Of a stretch of 64,000 nt of DNA, positions 18,749 to 25,963 are shown piece by piece. How positions within the stretch are numbered: position 1 is the first letter of the stretch; each line of letters starts with the position of its first letter. The DNA lies in contig NZ_JNYJ01000021.1 in the NCBI RefSeq assembly GCF_000716715.1, positions 230,723-294,722 of the forward strand, given 5' to 3'. Source of the stretch: Dactylosporangium aurantiacum (GTDB lineage Bacteria > Actinomycetota > Actinomycetes > Mycobacteriales > Micromonosporaceae). The position numbers and the translations under genes were made by a program. The notes beneath the pieces were generated by a model. That model was not told where the DNA came from. It was given only the letters and a program-made list of their open reading frames with translations, and searched no databases.

Positions 18749-19144
18749 ATGTATGAAGACGTGTTCATCACGGAGGTCCGCGAGAAGACCGGTCTTGCCA
18801 CCGCGGAGGAGACCCGGCGTGCCCTGCGGGGCGTCCTGCACGCCCTGGCCAACCGCCTGCCGGACGGCTGGGTGCACCACCTGGCCGCGGAGCTGCCACC
18901 GACGCTCGCCGAACCCCTGTGGTCCTACCAGCACCTGTACGACCAGGAGGTCCACCTGGACTTCCTCGCCGACGTCGCGGCCCGGGCGGCGGTGCCACCG
19001 GCCCTCGCCGAGCGCCTGGCCCGGGCCGTCTTCGCGGCGGTCGCGAGCGCCTGCGACCCGGCCCTGCTGCGCCGCGTGTACGCGCCGCTCACCAGCGACA
19101 TCCTGGCGCTGACCGAGTCGGACCGGTCCCTGCTGCCGGTCTAG
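18749..19144 (+). CDS. DUF2267 protein
   Basis: 131 residues: EDVFITEVREKTGLATAEET, ALRGVLHALANRLPDGWVHHLAAELP and FLADVAARA match the DUF2267 pattern, a short all-helical domain of unknown function that often accompanies stress proteins in actinobacteria. It diverges from hsp20 across a 155-bp gap that must carry promoters for both; no HAIR or CIRCE operator sequence is seen there. Confidence 0.8.
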   Translation: MYEDVFITEVREKTGLATAEETRRALRGVLHALANRLPDGWVHHLAAELPPTLAEPLWSYQHLYDQEVHLDFLADVAARAAVPPALAERLARAVFAAVASACDPALLRRVYAPLTSDILALTESDRSLLPV

Positions 19145-19150
19145 CGCGGA

Positions 19151-19183
19151 AGGGACCCCGCTCGCACCGCGGACGGGGTCCCT
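19151..19183. terminator. Bidirectional hairpin terminator
   Basis: Perfect 10-bp stem AGGGACCCCG (19151-19160) and CGGGGTCCCT (19174-19183), between the stops of two convergent genes. Confidence 0.75.
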
Positions 19184-19187
19184 CCCG

Positions 19188-19886
19188 TCACGACCGCGAC
19201 ACGGGCACCCGCACGGACCCGGGCGCGAACCTCGGGTGGAAGGCCACCGCCGGCGGCGTCCACAGCAGCAACAGCAGCACGAGGCGCTGGAAGAGTCCGG
19301 TGTACGAGGTCCCCGCCTCCTCCGTGAGCAGCATCAGCGCCAGCTCGACGGCCGCGGTCACCGCCAGGACGGCCGTCGCCCGTCTGCCCCGCACCGCGAC
19401 CGCCATGAAGACCGTGCACAGGATCGCGGGGACGAAGACCAGCAGCGCGGCCCGCCCGTGGACCACGGCGTGCTGGCTGATCGCGACCTCGAGCTTCGCG
19501 GCGCAGGCGGCGTCGTTGAACGTGCAGTCGAAGCGGGCCAGGCCGGCCACGGCGGTCGCGCCGGCCGACACGGCCAGCAGGAACGCGGCGATGCCGGCGG
19601 AGACCGACCGGAACCGCACGGCGAGCCCCGCCGCCGTCGCGAGCAGGCCGGCGGCGGCCAGCTCGAAGCCGGTCACCATCACGTAAGGGTGGTGCGCCCC
19701 CACCCCGGCGAGACCGCTGACGTAGTCGCGGACGCTGTCGTACGCCGGCGGCTGCAGCACCGTGGCGAGGACCAGGGCGGCGAAGAAGCCGGCGATGCCG
19801 GTGACCGCGACGCGGGCGAGGACGGCGCCGGTCCGGCCGGCCGGGCGCGCCGCGATATCGGGCTGGTACGTGGTGTCGAGTGTCAT
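19188..19886 (-). CDS. DUF998-like integral membrane protein
   Basis: 232 residues from ATG 19886 (MTLDTTYQPD). Six hydrophobic segments are visible (for example VTGIAGFFAALVLATVL, FELAAAGLLATAAGLAV, ALLVFVPAILCTVFMAVAV). DYVSGLAGVGAHHP in the first loop resembles the SxLG region of DUF998 membrane proteins. Function unknown. Confidence 0.65.
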   Translation of the reverse strand: MTLDTTYQPDIAARPAGRTGAVLARVAVTGIAGFFAALVLATVLQPPAYDSVRDYVSGLAGVGAHHPYVMVTGFELAAAGLLATAAGLAVRFRSVSAGIAAFLLAVSAGATAVAGLARFDCTFNDAACAAKLEVAISQHAVVHGRAALLVFVPAILCTVFMAVAVRGRRATAVLAVTAAVELALMLLTEEAGTSYTGLFQRLVLLLLLWTPPAVAFHPRFAPGSVRVPVSRS

Positions 19887-20004
19887 GCCTCCAGGCTCGG
19901 TCGGGACGGCCCGCGGATCGATGGCGCGGCCACGAGACCCGGCGGTGATGCGGGCACCACCGCGTGGGGGTGGCGCGCACGCGGCGGCCGGCGCCGGCTG
20001 CCGG

Positions 20005-20010
20005 TATCGT
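20005..20010 (+). promoter_or_regulatory. -10 box of the zinc-binding protein gene
   Basis: TATCGT followed by 7 nt and ATG 20018, no ribosome binding site; leaderless pattern. Confidence 0.4.
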
Positions 20011-20017
20011 CGCTGCA

Positions 20018-20638
20018 ATGGCTGCCGAGTGCGGGATCGACGACTGTGGTGTGCTGGCCGTCGGCCGGTGCCGGGACTGCCGGACCGCGTTCTGCATGTC
20101 GCACCAGGGTCGCAACCCGGCCACCGGGGACGGCTACGCCGCGCTGTGCGAGCCCTGCGCCGCCCGCCGCCACGCCGCCGCCGGCACCGACCGGACCACC
20201 GGCGAATCGGCCCGCGACGTCGGGCCGGTGCAGCGCCTCGGCGACGACCAGCGCTGGATCATGTCCGGCCAGGCGGTCCGCGACCTGACCACGAAGGGCG
20301 TCGCGGCCCTGCCGGTCATCGAGCAGCGCCGCCGCACGGTCAAGCTGCGCTTCGGCGGCGAGCGCGTCGAGATCGACGAGATCGAGGTCGGCACGCTGTG
20401 GCTCGCCGGCCGCTTCGAGTGGACCCGGCCCGTCGAGGGTGTCGCCGAGACCCGCGAGTGGAACACGGGCCTGCTCGCCGAGCCGCGCGGCGGGTACCCG
20501 GTGGCGGCGTTCCGGCACGCGGTCGCCCGCTGCCGCGTCACCGAGCTGGGCGCCACGCTGGTCCGCGACGGCGGCGCCGAGCTGGAGGCCCGCGCCGTGC
20601 CGCTCATCGCCCAGGCCGTCCGTCGCCTGCTGCGCTGA
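20018..20638 (+). CDS. Protein with N-terminal B-box-like zinc motif, unknown function
   Basis: 206 residues. The first 55 contain Cys and His pairs in the order C-x4-C, CRDCRTAFC, H, CEPCAARRH, a pattern like B-box or other treble zinc-binding domains found at the N-terminus of actinobacterial proteins. The rest (residues 70-206) is a mixed alpha/beta region with no recognised motif (TVKLRFGGERVEIDEIEVG, LWLAGRFEWTRP). It may bind a protein or nucleic acid partner through zinc. Confidence 0.6.
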   Translation: MAAECGIDDCGVLAVGRCRDCRTAFCMSHQGRNPATGDGYAALCEPCAARRHAAAGTDRTTGESARDVGPVQRLGDDQRWIMSGQAVRDLTTKGVAALPVIEQRRRTVKLRFGGERVEIDEIEVGTLWLAGRFEWTRPVEGVAETREWNTGLLAEPRGGYPVAAFRHAVARCRVTELGATLVRDGGAELEARAVPLIAQAVRRLLR

Positions 20639-20676
20639 GCGCGCCGGCGCCGCCGGTGTCTGCTCCTCGTGGGTGG

Positions 20677-20682
20677 GACACT
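20677..20682 (+). promoter_or_regulatory. -10 box of the kinase-oxidoreductase fusion gene
   Basis: GACACT, then 6 nt, then GTG 20689; leaderless pattern that fixes the fusion start. Confidence 0.35.
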
Positions 20683-20688
20683 TCCCGG

Positions 20689-22113
20689 GTGCTCACGCTT
20701 CCCGAGCCCTGCGTGGTCGTGCTGGTCGGGCCCGGTGCCGCCGGCAAGTCCACCTGGGCGCAGACGCACTTCGCCGCGGACCGGATCGTCAGCAGCGACC
20801 GGCTGCGCGCCCTCGTCGGCGCCGGCGAGGACGACCTCACCGCCAGCGCCGACGCGTTCGCGCTGCTGGAAACGGTGGTGGCGCAGCGGATCCGGCGGCG
20901 GCTGACGACCGTCATCGACACCCTCGGGCTCGACGCCGGGCGCCGGGCCGGCTGGGTGGCCGCGGCGAAGGCGCACGGGCTGCCGGTCGTGGCGATCGCG
21001 TTCGACACGCCGGCCGCGCAGTGCCGGGCCCGCAACCGGGCGAGGACCACCAAACGGATCCCGGCGGACGTGCTCACCCAGCAGCTGCGGGCCTGGGCCG
21101 CGACGCGGGAGCTGCTGCCGGCGGAGGGGTTCGACGCGGTACACCTGCAGACGCCGGCGCGCACCGTGCCCGAGGCGTTCGTGGCGGCCCCCGAGGCCCG
21201 GCGCCGCCAGGAGCAGGACCCGGCGCGGCTGGCGTTCGGCCTGCACATCGGCCGTTTCCAGGGCGTCGACGTGCGCGCGGTGGCCGCCGACGCGGAGGCG
21301 GCCGGCTTCGACGCGATCTACGTGATGGACCACTTCCGGCAGATCCCGCAGCTCGGGCGGGCCTGGGAGGACTTCCTGGAGAGCTACACGACGCTGGCCT
21401 ACCTCGCGGCGTGCACGACGAGGGTCCGGCTCGGCGCGCTGGTCACCGGCGTGACGTACCGCAACGTCGCGCACCTGGGCAAGATCGTGGCGACGCTCGA
21501 CGTGCTCAGCGGCGGGCGGGCCGTCTGCGGGCTCGGCCTGGCCTGGTTCAAGGAGGAGCACGTCGCGTACGGCTGGGACTTCCCCGCCGTCGGTGAGCGC
21601 TACGAGCTGCTGGAGGACGCGCTGCGGCTGCTGCCGCTGCTGTGGGGCAAGGGCAGCCCGCGCTTCGAGGGGCGCCGGCTGACGGTGCCGGAGGCGCTGT
21701 GCTACCCGCGGCCGGTGCAGGAGCGGGTGCCGGTCATCGTCGGCGGCAACGGCGAGCGCAGGACGCTGCGGCTGGCCGCGGCCTACGCCGACGCCGCCAA
21801 CGTCATGGGCGACCTCGCCACGGTGCGTCGCAAGGCGGAGGTCCTGCGCGGCTACAACCCGGCGACCCGGCTCACGCACCTCGGCACCGCGCTCGTCGCC
21901 GCCGACGACCGGCACCTGGACGACCTCGTCGAGCGCGGCCGCGGCCGGCGGTCCCGGGAGGCGTACGCGAAGGAGGTCAACGCCGGCACGGTCGCCGACC
22001 ACGTCGGCCGGTTCCGGCAGCTGGCCGACGCCGGGGTCGGCGAGGCGATGGTCCGCCTGGCCGACCCCGAGTGCATGGCGCCGATGGCGCAGGTGATGGC
22101 GGCGTTCCGCTGA
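20689..22113 (+). CDS. P-loop kinase domain fused to LLM-class (F420/flavin) oxidoreductase
   Basis: One uninterrupted 474-residue frame carries two unrelated domains. Residues 1-165 are a P-loop ATPase of the Pnkp/zeta-toxin-like kinase group: VVVLVGPGAAGKSTWAQTHF (Walker A), IVSSDRLRALVG, TVIDTLGLDAGRRAGW and a basic lid segment CRARNRARTTKR. Residues about 180-474 are a luciferase-like monooxygenase domain: LAFGLHIGRFQ, AGFDAIYVMDHF, RVRLGALVTGVTYRN, GGRAVCGLGLAWFKEEHVAYG and VPVIVGGNGERRTLRL, as in F420-dependent enzymes. The fusion implies phosphorylation or nucleotide sensing linked to a redox step; substrate unknown. Confidence 0.8.
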   Translation: MLTLPEPCVVVLVGPGAAGKSTWAQTHFAADRIVSSDRLRALVGAGEDDLTASADAFALLETVVAQRIRRRLTTVIDTLGLDAGRRAGWVAAAKAHGLPVVAIAFDTPAAQCRARNRARTTKRIPADVLTQQLRAWAATRELLPAEGFDAVHLQTPARTVPEAFVAAPEARRRQEQDPARLAFGLHIGRFQGVDVRAVAADAEAAGFDAIYVMDHFRQIPQLGRAWEDFLESYTTLAYLAACTTRVRLGALVTGVTYRNVAHLGKIVATLDVLSGGRAVCGLGLAWFKEEHVAYGWDFPAVGERYELLEDALRLLPLLWGKGSPRFEGRRLTVPEALCYPRPVQERVPVIVGGNGERRTLRLAAAYADAANVMGDLATVRRKAEVLRGYNPATRLTHLGTALVAADDRHLDDLVERGRGRRSREAYAKEVNAGTVADHVGRFRQLADAGVGEAMVRLADPECMAPMAQVMAAFR

Positions 22114-22162
22114 CCGGCCGGGCGGCGGCGCGGATGCTGCGAAAACCCGTCACGCGGCGAAG

Positions 22163-22192
22163 TTGACCCGGGCGCCGGCGGTACGCCAGTCT
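22163..22192 (+). promoter_or_regulatory. Promoter of the PPOX-family gene
   Basis: TTGACC (22163-22168), 18-bp spacer, CAGTCT (22187-22192), then 7 nt to ATG 22200. The best -35/-10 pair among the leaderless-type promoters in this window. Confidence 0.55.
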
Positions 22193-22199
22193 GGCTGCC

Positions 22200-22724
22200 A
22201 TGCTCTCGTGGGGGCGCTTCCGCCGCTCGGCGCCCGGCCTGGCCTCGTCCGGCCGGGCGCTGCTGTACCGCAGCGGCGTCGGCCTCGCCTATCTCGGCAC
22301 GGTGCGCGCCGACGGCGGCCCCCGGGTCCACCCGGTCAGCCCGCTGCTGGTCGAGGACGGGCTCTACACGCTGCTGACGGTGTCGCCGAAGCTCGAGGAC
22401 CTGCTGCGCGACGACCGGTTCGCCCTGCACACGTTCCCGCTGCACGACGGCGAGGAGGCGTTCTACCTCACCGGCCGGGCCAGGTTCCCCCGCGACCAGG
22501 CGCTGCGGCGCAGCGTCGCCGCCGCGTTCCTGGCCGAGCGGGGCATGTCCGGCCCGCCGCCCGGCTTCGGCCAGCACGTGCTGGTCGAGCTGCACGTCGA
22601 GACGTGCGTGCTGAGCCGGGCCGGGGAGCACGTCACATGGGCGGCGGCCGACCCCCACCGGGAGGTCGGCCGCCACCGGGAGGCGCGTTACCGCGAGTAC
22701 ACCTCCAGCTCCCACAGCGAGTAG
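22200..22724 (+). CDS. Pyridoxamine 5'-phosphate oxidase-family (FMN-binding split barrel) protein
   Basis: 174 residues. The N-terminal half has the split-barrel pattern VGLAYLGTVRADGGPRVHPV and FALHTFPLHDGEEAFYLTGRA, typical of F420- or FMN-binding PPOX-like proteins that bind a cofactor at a dimer interface. The last 15-20 residues are Arg/Ser-rich and overlap the 3' end of the convergent penicillin acylase gene by 37 bp. Lies 86 bp behind the LLM fusion gene; both may use F420. Confidence 0.75.
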   Translation: MLSWGRFRRSAPGLASSGRALLYRSGVGLAYLGTVRADGGPRVHPVSPLLVEDGLYTLLTVSPKLEDLLRDDRFALHTFPLHDGEEAFYLTGRARFPRDQALRRSVAAAFLAERGMSGPPPGFGQHVLVELHVETCVLSRAGEHVTWAAADPHREVGRHREARYREYTSSSHSE

Positions 22725-25700
22725 CCGTAGCCGGTGGCCCGGGCGACCCCGGCCATGCGCACGTAGCGGCCGGTGACCGGGGCGAAGGTCACGCTGTCGG
22801 TGCCGCCGTTGCCGGCCTCGACCGTGCTCACCGCCGTCCACGTGGTGCCGTCGGCCGACACCTCGATCCGGTAGCGGGCGCCGTACGCGGCCTCCCAGCG
22901 CAGGATCACCCGCCGCAGCGTGCGGGCCGAGCCGAGGTCGACGCTCAGCGACTGGTCGTCGCTCCACCAGCTCGCCCAGCGGGTCGTCGGGTCGCCGTCG
23001 ACGGCGGCGCCGGCGCTGAAGCCGATGAAGGTGCCGTTGCCGGTCGCCCTGCGGCCCAGGGCCAGGTTGGTCAGGTCGTCGCCGCGTTTCGCCGGGAATG
23101 ACACGACCTGCTGGTACGTGGGGCGGTTCTGCCAGGAGATCTTGTCGTGGGTGATGCCGCCGAGCGGCGACTGGACGATGCTGTCGGCGCACCACTGGTC
23201 GCCGGCGCCGCAGGACGCGTCGCCGGGGTAGGTGGTCGCGGCCGGTTCGGCGGCCGCCGCGGCGAGGGTCGAGGCGAGCACCTGCCGGCAGGCGGCGAGG
23301 TCGCCGCCGCCGCAGTAGGTGCGACCGAGGCCGCCGCTGACCGGGTCGCCGAGGACGGCCCGGAGGTCCTTGTCGAGGTAGCCCCACCAGCCGTACTGGA
23401 ACGCCGAGCCCTTGTGGGCCTGCGACTGGTTGAGCGACCCGCCGCCGGCGGCGGCGCCGGTGTGGCCCGACGGTGACTCGTCGATCTGCAGGGCGCCGGT
23501 GAGCGCGGCGTACACGTCGTCGCCGAGCCCGGGCCGGAACGCCGCCGCGACCAGCCCCGGCCACCAGGCGTCGAAGAGGCGGATCGCGTCGGCGTGCTGG
23601 TACACGTGCGAGCCGGGGCTGGTCTCGACCCGCCGCGCGCCGGCCGCCTGCCACGCGGCCAGCTTCGCCGCGTTCGGGTCGCCGGTGCCGAGGATGCGCA
23701 GCAGCTCCGGCAGGAGGCTCTCGGCGCGCAGGTCGGTGACGGCGGCGTCCTCGACCAGGCGCACCACGGCGGCCCGGTCGACCTTCGCGCCGCCGGCGAG
23801 CGCCGCCCTGATCCGCCGGTCGAGCAGGTCGGCGCGGTGCACGGCGCCGAAGCTGAAGTTGCCGTCGGCGGCGCTGTAGCCGGCGGCCTGCTTGTTGTTC
23901 CAGCTGACGAAGTAGTCCTGGCCGGCCGACTGCGGGTGCTGCGCGACCGGGACGTAGTCGGCGGTGTTGGTGTCGGCGTTCCAGTTCTGCCACTCGTAGG
24001 CGGCCTCGGCGCGGGTCGGCAGGTTCGGGTTCGCGCCGGCCCGGCGGACCGGGTTCGCGCCGGAGTTGTAGTACGCGGTGTCGGTCGCGTTCACGTAGAA
24101 CCAGTTGAACGCGTAGCCGACCTCGGACGCGGAGGCGACGAACGCCGCCGGGGAGCCCATCGCGGCCGGGTCATTGAAGGCCTGGAACCCGATCGCGGAG
24201 TCCGCCTCGTGCCGGTACGTGGAGCGCAGCCGGGTGAACGCGACCGGCACGCCGCCGACCCGGCCCCGCCACGCGACGAGCCCGTACTTGGTGCGGTAGG
24301 TGGTCAGCCGGTACGAGCCGGCCGGGGTGCTGTCGGCGAGCGTCGGCGTCCACGCGTTCGTGCGGGTCAGCGCCTCCATCGGGGTGCACGTGCCGTGGTA
24401 CAGGTACGCCTGGGACTGGGTGGTGGGCGCGGAGCCGTCGACGTTGCACAGCGGCACCGAGTAGGTGTCGGTGATGTCCTGCTCGGCGGAGGTGGCGCTC
24501 CACGCGTAGTCCTGGCCGCGGCCGAGCAGCACGTACAGGTTGAGCCCGGCGAACGCGACACCGTGCGCGCTGATCCCGGGCCCCTGCAGCTCCTGCAGCA
24601 TGAGCAGCTGCGGGGAGAAGTAGCCGGTCTGCGGGCCGAACACGGCGATCGGATGGCCGGTGGCGGAGTGCGCGGCGTCCACGACGACCGCGTTGGACAT
24701 GCCCTGCCGGTTCGCCCCGACGCCGCGCGCGGCCGGGCCGACCTGCACGCCGCTCGTGCTGGAGCCGGTCGGGTCGAACACGACCGGCTGCGCGGTGACA
24801 CTGCCGGCGTCGGGCAGGGCCACGCCGGGCGCGTCCGGGTCGGCGGCGCCGTACGGGAACGACTGTCCGTTGTGGAGGGTGAGCACCGCCTCGGGGTCGT
24901 TCTGGCTCCGGAACGCCGCCCAGAGCCGGTCGCCCTCGGCGGTGCCGTAGCGGGCCCGGGCGGTGACGCGGACCAGCGCCGACTCGACCTCGCCGCCGCC
25001 ACCGCCGCCGAACAGGCCGCCGACGACGCCGGCGATGGCGATGAGGTCGGTCATCCTGAACGGCTCGGGCCCGCCGGCGTTGGTGACCGCGTCGAGGTGG
25101 CCGGTCAGCACGTACTCGCCGGGGCAGTTGCGGCCGGCCATGCAGGCGGCGATGTAGGCGTTGACGCCGGCGATGTAGTCCTGCACGTCGGTGTAGAGCT
25201 GCGCGCCGCGCGGGCCCTTGGTCCGCAGCTGCTCAACCTGGGTCTGCAGATCGGCCTCGGTGTAGGGGGCGTTGCGCCAGATGCTCTGCTCCAGCTCGCG
25301 GTTGCCGGGCGAGCCGCCGGCGAACGGGGTGAGCTGCCCTCGCCCGACCCGGCGCAGCAGGTCCATGACGAACAGGCGGTCCTCGGCGCCCGCGTAGCCG
25401 GCGCCGAACATGGTGCCGGCGCGGGTCGTGCCGGTCACGTGCGGCACGCCGGCGGACTTGTCGCGCACGATCGTGACGTCGCCGCGCGGGCTGTAGGTGC
25501 GCTCGACCTGCCCGGCGGGCACGCCGAACGAGGCGCTGTTGTAGAAGCGGTCGATCTGCTCGCCGGTGAGGCCGGTGTACGCCGAGACGAGGCCGGCGTA
25601 CTTCGCCAGCTGGTCCGACGAGTGCGGCGGGCGGAAGCCGAGGGCCTGGTGGGCCAGGATGTCGGCGAGGGTGGCGTTGCCGTTCTGGCCCGGGGGCACG

Positions 25701-25834
25701 ATGTCGTCGCACTCGTCGAGGCAGTAGTCCGTGGGGAGGAGGACCGCGGCCGAGCTCTGCACGGGGGTTGCGACGAGGGCGCCCGCGACGAGGACGAGGA
25801 CCGTGGCGGCACGTTTCAGCAGGGACAGGGACAT
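22688..25834 (-). CDS. Secreted penicillin acylase-family hydrolase with C-terminal discoidin domain
   Basis: 1048 residues from ATG 25834, preceded by GGAAGGGAT. Residues 1-30 are a Sec signal peptide (KRAATVLVLVAGALVATPVQSSA). The Ntn-hydrolase precursor follows: alpha-chain motifs VPHVTGTTRAGTMFGAGYAG and EDRLFVMDLLRR, then GMSNAVVV, where Ser380 would become the N-terminal nucleophile of the beta-chain after autocleavage. The last 130 residues form an F5/8 type C (discoidin) domain (NLALGRRATGNGTF, DGDPTTRWASWW, LWELEVYS), a carbohydrate- or surface-binding module. The family includes acyl-homoserine-lactone acylases and beta-lactam acylases; substrate here unknown. An open frame continues far upstream but runs antisense to the SNF2 gene. 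Confidence 0.88.
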   Translation of the reverse strand: MSLSLLKRAATVLVLVAGALVATPVQSSAAVLLPTDYCLDECDDIVPPGQNGNATLADILAHQALGFRPPHSSDQLAKYAGLVSAYTGLTGEQIDRFYNSASFGVPAGQVERTYSPRGDVTIVRDKSAGVPHVTGTTRAGTMFGAGYAGAEDRLFVMDLLRRVGRGQLTPFAGGSPGNRELEQSIWRNAPYTEADLQTQVEQLRTKGPRGAQLYTDVQDYIAGVNAYIAACMAGRNCPGEYVLTGHLDAVTNAGGPEPFRMTDLIAIAGVVGGLFGGGGGGEVESALVRVTARARYGTAEGDRLWAAFRSQNDPEAVLTLHNGQSFPYGAADPDAPGVALPDAGSVTAQPVVFDPTGSSTSGVQVGPAARGVGANRQGMSNAVVVDAAHSATGHPIAVFGPQTGYFSPQLLMLQELQGPGISAHGVAFAGLNLYVLLGRGQDYAWSATSAEQDITDTYSVPLCNVDGSAPTTQSQAYLYHGTCTPMEALTRTNAWTPTLADSTPAGSYRLTTYRTKYGLVAWRGRVGGVPVAFTRLRSTYRHEADSAIGFQAFNDPAAMGSPAAFVASASEVGYAFNWFYVNATDTAYYNSGANPVRRAGANPNLPTRAEAAYEWQNWNADTNTADYVPVAQHPQSAGQDYFVSWNNKQAAGYSAADGNFSFGAVHRADLLDRRIRAALAGGAKVDRAAVVRLVEDAAVTDLRAESLLPELLRILGTGDPNAAKLAAWQAAGARRVETSPGSHVYQHADAIRLFDAWWPGLVAAAFRPGLGDDVYAALTGALQIDESPSGHTGAAAGGGSLNQSQAHKGSAFQYGWWGYLDKDLRAVLGDPVSGGLGRTYCGGGDLAACRQVLASTLAAAAAEPAATTYPGDASCGAGDQWCADSIVQSPLGGITHDKISWQNRPTYQQVVSFPAKRGDDLTNLALGRRATGNGTFIGFSAGAAVDGDPTTRWASWWSDDQSLSVDLGSARTLRRVILRWEAAYGARYRIEVSADGTTWTAVSTVEAGNGGTDSVTFAPVTGRYVRMAGVARATGYGYSLWELEVYSR

Positions 25835-25880
25835 GGCGGATCCCTTCCGGGGGCTGCGAGTCAACATGAAAATGACTAGG

Positions 25881-25896
25881 GTTACCGGATGGTAAC
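25881..25896. promoter_or_regulatory. Inverted repeat in the divergent acylase/SNF2 promoter region
   Basis: GTTACC-GGAT-GGTAAC, 6-bp arms with 4-nt centre, 47 bp before the acylase start and 68 bp before the SNF2 start. Possible operator; no regulator gene adjoins it. Confidence 0.3.
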
Positions 25897-25950
25897 AACG
25901 ACACCCATCGCTGAACAGAGGTTCAGCCGGTCGTGTCGGCGGCGCTCGGC

Positions 25951-25956
25951 TAGGCT
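25951..25956 (+). promoter_or_regulatory. -10 box of the SNF2 helicase gene
   Basis: TAGGCT, 7 nt, GTG 25964, no ribosome binding site; it argues for the GTG rather than the ATG at 25889. Confidence 0.5.
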
Positions 25957-25963
25957 CGCCCGG

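Noticed and set aside
25861..25880. Zur-type half-site TGAAAATGA before the acylase gene.
   Set aside because: Only one half of the palindrome matches and no zinc-related gene adjoins.
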